DNA of 20,155 nucleotides, from contig DBZL01000049.1 in the NCBI GenBank assembly GCA_002311745.1, positions 1 through 20,155 on the forward strand. Direction: 5' to 3'. The position numbers and the translations under genes are program-made. This DNA is from Phycisphaerales bacterium UBA1161 (GTDB taxonomy: Bacteria; Planctomycetota; Phycisphaerae; Tepidisphaerales; Tepidisphaeraceae). Below the pieces are notes generated by a model, which saw nothing but the letters and a program-made list of their open reading frames with translations, had not been told where the DNA came from and did no database searches. Shown here one piece after another: positions 14,271-20,155 of this stretch. Position 1 is the first letter of the stretch. Each line of letters begins with the position of its first letter.

Positions 14271-16616
14271 ATGGCATCAGTCCCATCCACAGGTTTTGAC
14301 GTCGCCCAGCTCCCGGATGCCAGCCAACGGCGCAAGGTGAACGTGCTGGTGGTCAGCAGCGTCGCCTTGGCGTTCATCAGCTTCTGGCGGGCGGCGGCCC
14401 TGGTGCTGTGCGACCTGGGCAGCACCGCCTACTACATCGGCGGCATCAGCGAACAAGCCATCGGCAAAGCCGCCCCCTGGTTCATTCTGGGCGTCATGCT
14501 CTTTTCCTACGCCGTGCGCTCCGTGTACGTGGAAAGCTGCACCATGTTCACCCGCGGCGGAGTGTACAAGGTGGTCAAGGGCGCCGTCGGCGGGGGATTG
14601 GCCAAACTCTCCGTCAGCGCCCTGATGTTCGATTACGTCCTCACCGGCCCCATCAGCGCCGTCTCGGCCGGGCAGTACATGGTCGGACTGTTTATCGACA
14701 TGCTCAACCTGATCCTGCACCACTGGGGTCATCCGCCCATCCAGCCCAGCGTCGAAGAGGTTAAAAGGATCAGCAATCTGCTGGCCGTCCTCCTGGCCTT
14801 GGTCATCACTCTCTATTTCTGGCGGATCAACATCCTGGGCATCCACGAATCCAGCGACAAGGCCCTGCGAATCATGCAACTGACCACCGTGATGGGGCTG
14901 TTCATCATCGCCTGGAGCGCCCTGACCCTGCTGCTGCGGCACCAGCCGCTGCACGTGCCGCCGCTGCATCCGGTCTTCACTGACTCCGCCGTCGGCCCGG
15001 CCAACGAATCGTCCAAGGGCTGGCTGGAGAATTTCCCCCGCCTGCTCGGCGCGATGGGCATTTTGATCGCTTTCGGCCACACCCTGCTGGCCATGAGCGG
15101 CGAGGAAACCCTCGCCCAGGTCAACCGCGAAATCGAAGCGCCCAAGCTCAAGAACCTGCTGCGCACCGGCTTCGTGATCTTCATGTACTCCATGCTCCTG
15201 ACCAGCCTGATCAGCTTCCTGGCGATCTTCGTGATACCCGACGGCAAGCGGGTCATGACGCAGGTGGTGGTCAACGGCATGCCGGCCACCGACGACAAAC
15301 GCGGCCAGGCGTGGCTGGAAGTGGATTACCTGCGCCAAGCGGATGCCGCCCATCCCTACAACTGGGGCTACCGCCTCAACCGCTGGACCGATCACCAGGG
15401 CGATGAGCACTTGGACGTGACCAGCCAGGCGATCCTGGTCGATCCACACCATCACGTGCAACGCACGGATGGCGGTTATCGCGACAACCTGATCAACGGC
15501 CTGGTGCAGTACCTGGCCGGGCCGGCGTGGATCAAAATCGCCATGGAATGCTTCGTCGTCATCGTCGGCTTCTTGATCCTGGCCGGCGCGGTCAACACCA
15601 GCATCGTCGGCTCCAACGGGGTGCTGAACCGGCTGGCCGAGGATGGCGTGCTCACTCCCTGGTTCCAGCACCCGCACAGACGCTTCGGCACCAGTAATCG
15701 CCTGATCAATCTCGTCGCCGTGCTTCAGGTGATCGTGATCGTCGCCAGCATGGGCGATGTGAACATCCTGGGCGAAGCCTACGCCTTCGGCGTGATCTGG
15801 TCGTTCGTCTTCATGACCATGTCCATGACGGTGCTGCGCTTCAAGGACCGTTCGCCGCGGCAATACCGCGTGCCGCTCAATTTCTACATCCCGCGGAAAA
15901 ACGGGCGCATCGACTTGCCCATCGGCATCCTGAGCGTCTTCCTGATCCTGCTCTCGACCGCCCTGATGAATCTGATCACCAAGAAGACCGCGACCATCTG
16001 GGGCGTGGGATTTACGGTCGTTTTCCTGACGGCGTTTATCGTGGTGGAAAGGCTCTCCCATCGCCGCCACGGCGGCAAACACGAGCACCTCGAGCAATTC
16101 AACGAGCGCACCAGCGACGAGGTGTCGGTCGAATCGCTGCGTCTGTCGCATCCCAAGCCGGTGCTGGTGGCGGCCCGCGGTCCCCGAAGCCTCCCCGTAC
16201 TGCAAAAGATCCTCCAGGAGACGGACACGGATCAGCGTGACGTCGTGGTCGTCACCTGCAAGGTCCTGCCGCCGCGTACGCAGGGCGTGACCGAGAAGGA
16301 AACGACGGTGGATGACGGAGATCGGGAACTGCTGACGAAGATCGTTGACGTTGCCGAGAAGATCGGCAAGCAGGTTTATCCCCTGGTGCTGCCGACGAAC
16401 AATCCGCTGTTTGCCATAGCGACCGCAGCCCGCGACCTGAAGGCCAACGAGGTGGTGCTGGGCGTGAGCGAAAAGATGCACGCGGATGTGCAACTGGAAG
16501 AGTTCGCCCTGGCCTGGGGCAGCGCCACGGCCGATCCGTCGTATGCCCAGATCGCCAAGGACATGACCATCCGCATCGTCGGCCCGCAGGTGGAGATGAA
16601 ATACCAATTGGAATAA
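14271..16616 (+). CDS. APC-superfamily transporter with C-terminal universal-stress-protein domain (KimA-like)
   Basis: The 781-aa product has about twelve membrane helices in residues 25-620. APC-type landmarks include GGVYKVVKGAVGGGLAKLSVSALMFDYVLTGPISAVSAG and MSGEETLAQVNREIEAPKLKN, which parallel blocks in Bacillus KimA (YdaO). A large extracytoplasmic insert lies at about residues 325-425. From about residue 640 a soluble USP-like domain follows (PVLVAARGPRSLPVLQKIL; KANEVVLGVSEKMHADVQLEEFALAW). The upstream c-di-AMP riboswitch supports a role in potassium or osmolyte uptake. Amino-acid transport remains possible. The ATG at 14271 has AGGAG 9 nt upstream. The stop codon lies inside a strong inverted repeat. 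Confidence 0.9.
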   Translation: MASVPSTGFDVAQLPDASQRRKVNVLVVSSVALAFISFWRAAALVLCDLGSTAYYIGGISEQAIGKAAPWFILGVMLFSYAVRSVYVESCTMFTRGGVYKVVKGAVGGGLAKLSVSALMFDYVLTGPISAVSAGQYMVGLFIDMLNLILHHWGHPPIQPSVEEVKRISNLLAVLLALVITLYFWRINILGIHESSDKALRIMQLTTVMGLFIIAWSALTLLLRHQPLHVPPLHPVFTDSAVGPANESSKGWLENFPRLLGAMGILIAFGHTLLAMSGEETLAQVNREIEAPKLKNLLRTGFVIFMYSMLLTSLISFLAIFVIPDGKRVMTQVVVNGMPATDDKRGQAWLEVDYLRQADAAHPYNWGYRLNRWTDHQGDEHLDVTSQAILVDPHHHVQRTDGGYRDNLINGLVQYLAGPAWIKIAMECFVVIVGFLILAGAVNTSIVGSNGVLNRLAEDGVLTPWFQHPHRRFGTSNRLINLVAVLQVIVIVASMGDVNILGEAYAFGVIWSFVFMTMSMTVLRFKDRSPRQYRVPLNFYIPRKNGRIDLPIGILSVFLILLSTALMNLITKKTATIWGVGFTVVFLTAFIVVERLSHRRHGGKHEHLEQFNERTSDEVSVESLRLSHPKPVLVAARGPRSLPVLQKILQETDTDQRDVVVVTCKVLPPRTQGVTEKETTVDDGDRELLTKIVDVAEKIGKQVYPLVLPTNNPLFAIATAARDLKANEVVLGVSEKMHADVQLEEFALAWGSATADPSYAQIAKDMTIRIVGPQVEMKYQLE

Positions 16617-16643
16617 GCCCCCAAATGGGTGGCTTATTCCAAT
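16607..16643 (+). terminator. Long hairpin spanning the transporter stop codon
   Basis: ATTGGAATAAGCC (16607-16619) and GGCTTATTCCAAT (16631-16643) are perfect reverse complements of 13 bp. The loop (CCCAAATGGGT) can add three more pairs with one bulged T. The TAA stop (16614-16616) sits in the left arm. No T-run follows, so this may be an mRNA 3'-stabilising hairpin or a rho-linked end and not a classical terminator. Confidence 0.55.
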
Positions 16644-16681
16644 AGAGCAGTAGAGCAGTCGAGCAGTAGATCAGTAGAGCA
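16644..16681. repeat. Octamer tandem repeat AGAGCAGT
   Basis: Four and a half octamers follow the hairpin directly: AGAGCAGT, AGAGCAGT, CGAGCAGT, AGATCAGT, AGAGCA. The words differ by single bases. Such repeats vary in copy number by slippage. Confidence 0.8.
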
Positions 16682-17432
16682 AAGCAGAATCCCGACGCCG
16701 CATGGCTCACCTGATCGCGTTCCCCAGATTGCCTCGACACACTTCGGCTTTTTACGTAACGCCTTGCGCTGCAGAGGATTGCGATCGAAATTCGCGATTT
16801 TTGAAAAAAGATAGTTAGCCCCTCAGCGCGCGCTTCGAACTGTAATTGCACGTTTTGGCAGGCCGGGCGCAACGGCGACGCGAGATTGGTTTTACGATTT
16901 TGGCGGGGCAAAAAATGGACAATTGGAGCTGGCTGGAAGGGGCAAGTTGCCCTTTGATTTTGGCGCGATTTGGAAGAGTTTAATTCGTTTTTCGCCGATC
17001 GGCTCGATTTTCGAGCGATTTTGAAGAGAAGCGAAGGCAACTACGGAGGCGATCGAACCGCGAAGCTGCGAAGGGCGCGAAGGGTACAGGAGTTCAAGGG
17101 TTCATGGGTTGGGCCGCGCATCGGCTTGACGGGCTGAAATGTGGGGAAGATTGGCGTTGTCGGGGCCTAGATCGGGGTTTGCCCCCGCTTCTTCGCGATG
17201 TGCCTGCGACGTTGGCCCGAAGCGGAATTTCGGCGACACGCCGACCCTCAGCCGTCCTTCACAGCCCTGCTTGAACGACCACGGGCGAACAACAGGCTCC
17301 GCCGGTTTGGTGTACCGCGGTTTGAGTGCGGCGTGCGCGCGGGCCAAATAAGCAGAGTGTCGCGCTTGTGTGTCCATGCGATTGAACGCCGCGGGTGCTT
17401 GCTCGGCGCTTACCAACGTGGCCGAGATCGAA
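16682..17432. other. Approximately 750-bp intergenic region without a supported gene
   Basis: I see no convincing gene here. Frames exist on both strands (for example 17102-17437 minus and 17139-17351 plus), but they overlap each other, lack good ribosome binding sites and show no domain. The segment 16900-17035 is rich in short GATTTT/GCGATT strings. At 17055-17115 the GCGAAG-rich stretch resembles dispersed intergenic repeats seen in many bacteria. A tRNA-like GGGTTCGATGCC string near 17460 does not fold into a T-arm. Confidence 0.5.
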
Positions 17433-17445
17433 TACATTTTATGTA
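17433..17445. promoter_or_regulatory. Operator-like palindrome upstream of the RHH-DpnI unit
   Basis: TACAT-TTT-ATGTA is a perfect dyad 47 bp before the ATG at 17493 and abuts a TAATAT -10-like box (17444-17449). No good -35 box is seen at the right distance. It may be the binding site of the small RHH-like protein encoded next (inference). Confidence 0.4.
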
Positions 17446-17492
17446 ATATTTCCGTGGTCCGGGTTCGATGCCACCATTAGAGGGATCCCGCC

Positions 17493-17693
17493 ATGCATGA
17501 TAGAGCACGACTGCTGACCGTAAAGATCGACGCCCGACTCGCCGCCGATTACAGGATCGCCCATGAGCGCGCTTTTGGCCAGCACGAAGTCAAGCGGCGA
17601 TCCCTGTCCAACTTTATCGCGGGCTTTGTTGAAGATCGCCTTGCTGAGGAGATTGAATTCGCGCAGGACGAGACGCCGCGCGGGCGCAAATGA
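17493..17693 (+). CDS. Small RHH-like protein coupled to the DpnI-type nuclease
   Basis: The 66-aa product reads as a possible ribbon-helix-helix: strand LLTVKID (8-14), helix ARLAADYRIAHERAF, a linker QHEVKRR, then SLSNFIAGFVEDRLAEEIE as the second helix, with an acidic-basic tail. The ATG has a GAGGGA site about 7 nt upstream. Its TGA stop overlaps the ATG of the nuclease gene (ATGA), so the two are translationally coupled. I infer a regulator of the restriction gene. It is not similar to a DNA methyltransferase, and I do not recognise it as DpnD. The fold assignment comes from pattern only. Confidence 0.6.
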   Translation: MHDRARLLTVKIDARLAADYRIAHERAFGQHEVKRRSLSNFIAGFVEDRLAEEIEFAQDETPRGRK

Positions 17694-18457
17694 TCGTTAC
17701 GATGCCAATCAGTTTGGCTGTGTCATACAAGAGCCCCGCTCAGAGGGCCCGCGTTGTTACGGAGGGTTGGGCCGAGCAGAACCTGTTCTGCCCCGCGTGT
17801 TCGGCGGAACGTCTTTCGCCTTCGCCTCGCAACACGCGCGCGGTGGATTTCGAGTGCTGTCAGTGCAAGCAGACGTTTCAGCTCAAGGGGAAGTCGTCGT
17901 CTTTCACGAACAAGGTTATTGACGGAGCTTATGAGGCCCTCATGGCTGCGGTGAGCAGCGACACGGTGCCTAACCTGTTCCTGCTGCATTACGATCGGGC
18001 CGCGTGGACCGTCGCCAACCTCACGTTGGTTCCATACTTCGCGTTTCCACCTTCGGCGATTGAGTGTAGGAGACCACTGTCGCCCAATGCGCGACGGGCA
18101 GGTTGGGTGGGGTGCTATATCGTCCTCTCCCGCATCCCCGCCGAAGCGAGGATCGCAGTCGTCCGAGACGGCGAGCCTATCGAGCCGCAAAACGTCAGAG
18201 AACAGTACCAGCGGCTGCTTCCGCTCACGCAAATCGTAGCGCCGGAGCGTGGATGGACTCTGGATGTGCTCAACATGGCGCGCAGTATCGGTCCGTCCGA
18301 GTTCACAAACGCCGAAATGTATGCGCGGAGCCACGAACTGAGGGCGCGTCACCCCGAAAACCGCCATGTCACGGACAAGATCCGACAGCAGCTGCAGATA
18401 CTTCGGGATGCCGGATTCCTGAAACACGTCGGCCGCGGCCGTTGGCGACTCGCTTAA
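17690..18457 (+). CDS. DpnI-family methyl-directed restriction endonuclease
   Basis: The 255-aa product has the DpnI layout: a PD-(D/E)XK-type nuclease with a zinc finger, and a C-terminal winged helix. Zinc ligands are C34, C37, C56 and C59 (FCPACS ... FECCQCK). The active-site segment NTRAVDFECCQCKQTFQLKGK gives D53, Q64 and K66. To my memory DpnI uses D53, E64 and K66, so Q64 would replace the acidic residue. The C-terminal region (about 190-255; SEFTNAEMYARSHELRARHPENRHVTDKIRQQLQILRDAGFLKHVGRGRWRLA) is a winged-helix that reads methylated DNA in DpnI. Family specificity is Gm6ATC. The many GATC sites in this window imply a host without Dam methylation. No methyltransferase gene is next to it. 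Confidence 0.88.
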   Translation: MIVTMPISLAVSYKSPAQRARVVTEGWAEQNLFCPACSAERLSPSPRNTRAVDFECCQCKQTFQLKGKSSSFTNKVIDGAYEALMAAVSSDTVPNLFLLHYDRAAWTVANLTLVPYFAFPPSAIECRRPLSPNARRAGWVGCYIVLSRIPAEARIAVVRDGEPIEPQNVREQYQRLLPLTQIVAPERGWTLDVLNMARSIGPSEFTNAEMYARSHELRARHPENRHVTDKIRQQLQILRDAGFLKHVGRGRWRLA

Positions 18458-18488
18458 ATCAAGCGGACGACACGCGCAGGCGGGTGAT

Positions 18489-18513
18489 CTGCTCTACTGC
18501 GATCCGAGAGCAG
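18489..18513. repeat. Short inverted repeat CTGCTCT / AGAGCAG
   Basis: A 7-bp stem (18489-18495 with 18507-18513, 11-nt loop) follows the DpnI-type gene by about 30 bp. The left part, CTGCTCTACTGC (18489-18500), is the exact reverse complement of 12 bp in the octamer array at 16647-16658. Confidence 0.6.
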
Positions 18514-18514
18514 A

Positions 18515-18564
18515 AAAGGGGTCAGGAAGTTTTGGGCCACGTGAAAAACCTTCCCGACCCCTTT
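18515..18564. terminator. REP-like bidirectional hairpin (GGGGTCAGGAAG type)
   Basis: AAAGGGGTCAGGAAGTTTT (18515-18533) faces AAAAACCTTCCCGACCCCTTT (given in two parts: AAAAACCTTCC and CGACCCCTTT; 18544-18564). They form a stem of about 18 bp with one mismatch and one bulge and a 10-nt loop. A-rich 5' and T-rich 3' flanks would let it act as a weak terminator in both directions. The GGGGTCAGGAA word is one I associate with dispersed REP-like palindromes in many bacteria (memory, not checked). Confidence 0.6.
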
Positions 18565-18651
18565 GCCCTCCCTTGGCTAGCACAAGTCACAGTAAAACTA
18601 GTGTAAATGCATGTAATAAAGCAGCTTATAGAAATTATACGCGCCGTATGG

Positions 18652-18717
18652 TTTGTTGACGTATGTCAATAATTTAAGCGACGTCGTAAATAATCCGACT
18701 TGACTTACGTCAACAAA
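18652..18717. promoter_or_regulatory. Paired TTGAC-N4-GTCAA operators of the toxin-antitoxin module
   Basis: TTTGTTGACGTATGTCAA (18652-18669) and TTGACTTACGTCAACAAA (18700-18717) are inverted copies with one mismatch. Each core is itself a dyad (TTGAC-N4-GTCAA), and the core centres are 44 bp apart. A third palindrome, CGACGTCG (18679-18686), lies between them. The array is about 60 bp upstream of the putative toxin gene, as expected for autoregulation by the Xre-type antitoxin. I could not fix a -10/-35 pair with confidence. Confidence 0.65.
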
Positions 18718-18780
18718 TATGCGAACAATGCACTCCGGAGGCAAGGGGCATGCGAGACACGAAGCGGGTAAATTGTGTCC

Positions 18781-19131
18781 ATGGGGAAGGTTCAGGACCA
18801 AGCGGCGCTGGATGCATACCGGTACGTGTTGCTCAATCTTGGGCACGTTACCGGGTACATCCAATGGCAACGGCTGCCGCGCGATTGGCTGGACCGGGAG
18901 CTCGCCGGGTACACCCAGAAGATGATCAACGAGCTGATGGCCACGCACGCGAAAACGGGTGGCACGATTCATCAGGTCGTCGAGACTCGACCCGAATACA
19001 TCAGGTGGCGATTCCATTACGACCTTCGGCTGCCGATTTCCGGACGCCGCATCTATATCGAAACGGTATTCCGTCACGAGCGTGATCTGGAGGACTGTGA
19101 GATCATCGTGGTGAACATGCACGACGCCTGA
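18781..19131 (+). CDS. Putative toxin of a type II toxin-antitoxin pair
   Basis: The 116-aa product (from ATG 18781; GTG 18775 is the only earlier start, as a TAA closes the frame at 18769) has helices in the N-terminal part (QAALDAYRYVLLNLGHVTGYIQWQRLPRDWLDRELAGYTQKMINELMATHA). The C-terminal part is beta-strand rich (EYIRWRFHYDLRLPISGRRIYIETVFRHERDLEDCEIIVVNMHDA). The last part recalls RelE/MqsR-type toxin strands, but I do not see family-diagnostic catalytic residues. The main support is context: it is 24 bp upstream of an MqsA-like antitoxin, in toxin-first order as in mqsRA, behind paired operators. No good Shine-Dalgarno site serves this start. A strong CGGAGG lies earlier, in another frame. 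Confidence 0.6.
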   Translation: MGKVQDQAALDAYRYVLLNLGHVTGYIQWQRLPRDWLDRELAGYTQKMINELMATHAKTGGTIHQVVETRPEYIRWRFHYDLRLPISGRRIYIETVFRHERDLEDCEIIVVNMHDA

Positions 19132-19155
19132 GCCGTCGGAAAGACACGGGACAAG

Positions 19156-20115
19156 ATGAGCACGAAAGCGAATCATCCTGAGAAGAGGTACCCGATCCGT
19201 TGTGCGGAGTGCGGGAAGAACGAAGTGCGCCCTGCAACGGTTCGGCACGTGATGCAGAAGAATCATGACGGCCGGATGTACGACCTCGTGATCGAAGACC
19301 TTCCCGTGACCAAATGTGATGCATGCGGCGAGATCTACTTCACAAATGAGTCGGACGACCGGATCTCCGCTTCGCTGCGTGAGAGGCTAGGCGTGCTGTC
19401 CCCAGAGCAAATCCGCGCGAATCTCGAGTCGCTTGGGATGAACCAAAAGCAACTCGCCGAGTGCCTAGGCGTGGCCGCAGAAACGCTCTCGCGTTGGCTG
19501 AACGGGTCGATGATCCAGTCGCGTTCGCTGGACAATCTGTTGCGGGCGTACTTCGGAATCGCCGAAGTTCGGGCAAATCTGACAGGTGATTCGATGGACG
19601 TGGGGTTCGGCGCAGCCGTTGATCCCTCGGCGGACCACACTGCGGAACTCGGACGCATGATCATGCTTCGAGCTGGCCGTTTCCTCAGTATGCAACGCGA
19701 AGGGCAGAAAATGACTGAACGACTGGATGTCGGCGAGTTGCTTCAGTCGCTGTATCCCATGCTTTCTCGGCCGAAAGCGGCGAGATCGCTGTCGCTGTGG
19801 TCGAGGGCTGTGTGCCAAGTTATCTACGGTGCAGACCCTGTTTCATCTCAATTAGATCTTTTTGCTAAACCCGTTGACGAGGTGCGCGCAGCGAAATACG
19901 AGTTGCTGTTTGAATACCTCACGAAGGATTTCGCGGCCATTCCAGATCCGCTTCAATCCCGTACGTTTGAGGCGTTCTCAGAGATAGCACATCTGCAGAA
20001 GAATGCTGTCGCCGCGCCTGGTCACGATATGCGCGATCCACTGGAGGGGCCTGCAGAGGCCTCAGACACCCGTGACTGTTTACCGCGGCGGCGAGACGTC
20101 TACTTGCATCGATAA
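19156..20115 (+). CDS. MqsA/YgiT-type antitoxin: zinc finger + Xre HTH with long C-terminal extension
   Basis: The 319-aa product opens with a YgiT-type zinc finger: C16, C19 (RCAECGKNE) and C54, C57 (KCDACGEIYF). An Xre/HTH_3 domain follows at about 84-135 (LSPEQIRANLESLGMNQKQLAECLGVAAETLSRWLNGS). Typical MqsA-type proteins end near 130-140 aa. This one continues for about 180 residues with a helical region that is not recognised. The extension includes SSQLDLFAKPVDE, where QLDLF (232-236) matches the bacterial sliding-clamp binding consensus. Predicted role: neutralise the upstream gene product and repress the operon. The last approximately 30 residues look less protein-like and overlap another open frame. 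A frameshift near 20003-20080 cannot be excluded. Confidence 0.75.
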   Translation: MSTKANHPEKRYPIRCAECGKNEVRPATVRHVMQKNHDGRMYDLVIEDLPVTKCDACGEIYFTNESDDRISASLRERLGVLSPEQIRANLESLGMNQKQLAECLGVAAETLSRWLNGSMIQSRSLDNLLRAYFGIAEVRANLTGDSMDVGFGAAVDPSADHTAELGRMIMLRAGRFLSMQREGQKMTERLDVGELLQSLYPMLSRPKAARSLSLWSRAVCQVIYGADPVSSQLDLFAKPVDEVRAAKYELLFEYLTKDFAAIPDPLQSRTFEAFSEIAHLQKNAVAAPGHDMRDPLEGPAEASDTRDCLPRRRDVYLHR

Positions 20116-20155
20116 GGCATTCACCTGGGCGAAGAAAGATGTTCTCTGTTTTGTA
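20003..20155 (+). CDS. Overlapping open frame running off the right edge (partial)
   Basis: From ATG 20003 a frame stays open to the window end (51 codons), overlapping the antitoxin frame by 113 bp. Its later part (TPVTVYRGGETSTCIDKAFTWAKKDVLCFV) looks more like a real protein than the matching tail of the antitoxin frame. Either a new gene starts here or at a later codon (GTG about 20082), or a frameshift links it to the antitoxin. No function is recognised. The ribosome binding site is only a purine run (AGAAG). Confidence 0.4.
   Translation, partial: MLSPRLVTICAIHWRGLQRPQTPVTVYRGGETSTCIDKAFTWAKKDVLCFV

Noticed and set aside
14277..16607. 776-codon open frame antisense to the APC transporter
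   Set aside because: It mirrors a well-supported gene. It is rich in His/Gln/Asp as expected from reverse reading of GC-rich codons, and has no domain.
16252..17040. 262-codon minus-strand frame covering the end of the transporter and the intergenic region
   Set aside because: It is low-complexity, is antisense to the USP domain in its second half, and shows no domain.
16900..17120. Possible CRISPR array or structured RNA
   Set aside because: Short GATTTT and GCGAAG strings recur, but without constant repeat length or spacer size. No consistent fold was found by eye.
17102..17437. 111-codon minus-strand frame upstream of the RHH-DpnI unit
   Set aside because: Its start lies in the TACATTTTATGTA palindrome, which would fit a divergent gene. 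However, it has no strong ribosome binding site, no domain, and overlaps an equally plausible plus-strand frame. It may be part of a dispersed repeat.
17452..17480. tRNA-like GGGTTCGATGCCACCA string
   Set aside because: The flanks do not form a 5-bp T-stem and no anticodon or D-arm is found upstream. It could at most be a chance match or worn attachment site.
18750..19085. 112-codon frame with strong ribosome binding site overlapping the toxin
   Set aside because: The downstream protein sequence is Arg/Pro/His-rich and shadow-like, while the toxin frame is protein-like. Only its start signal was kept as a finding.

Overview
The window looks like a chromosomal piece of a GC-rich bacterium. 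I infer Planctomycetota, perhaps a Phycisphaerae-type lineage. The grounds are the alanine/proline-rich coding style, a TPR-SPINDLY glycosyltransferase, a PilZ protein, the intergenic heptamer array of TGAAAT/TTGAGAT type and other dispersed intergenic repeats. The phylum call rests on style and memory, not on a marker gene, so confidence is moderate (about 0.6).

Left part (1-8813) is mostly core genome. A minus-strand operon runs rsmE, a four-helix membrane protein, then a TPR/O-GlcNAc-transferase-like protein that leaves the window at base 1. Divergent to it is a tail-anchored Ala/Pro-rich protein. It converges on a glutamine-dependent NAD synthetase (nadE), which is preceded by a PilZ gene with its own terminator. 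Next comes a plus-strand unit of a MarR regulator, a YhhW-type pirin, a secreted YceI protein and a polytopic membrane protein. The last is separated from yceI by a 49-bp heptamer repeat array.

Centre (8814-12290) is an accessory island of visibly lower GC. It carries a small membrane protein, an IS1-type DDE transposase, and a two-gene unit of a ribbon-helix-helix (RHH) protein with an AT-hook-like N terminus and a single-chain GmrSD-type (DUF262 + DUF1524/HNH) modification-dependent restriction enzyme. This unit has a near-consensus promoter placed so that the transcript would be leaderless. Two matching operator-like sites about 52 bp apart bracket it.

The sequence then returns to GC-rich core: an M48 membrane metallopeptidase, and a ydaO-type cyclic-di-AMP riboswitch with an unusually large internal insertion. 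The riboswitch lies upstream of an APC-superfamily transporter that carries a C-terminal universal-stress-protein domain (KimA-like architecture). The natural reading is a c-di-AMP-controlled potassium or solute uptake gene.

Right part (16617-20155) is accessory again. An approximately 870-bp stretch without a supported gene, rich in repeats, leads to a second two-gene restriction unit: a small RHH-like protein coupled by an ATGA overlap to a DpnI-family endonuclease with no methyltransferase beside it. After REP-like hairpins comes a toxin-antitoxin-like pair: a 116-aa putative toxin and an MqsA/YgiT-type zinc-finger + Xre antitoxin with a long extra C-terminal region holding a QLDLF sliding-clamp-type motif. 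The pair sits behind paired TTGAC-N4-GTCAA operators. A further overlapping reading frame runs off the right edge. The most notable theme is that two unrelated modification-dependent nucleases each follow a small RHH-like protein with overlapping reading frames.
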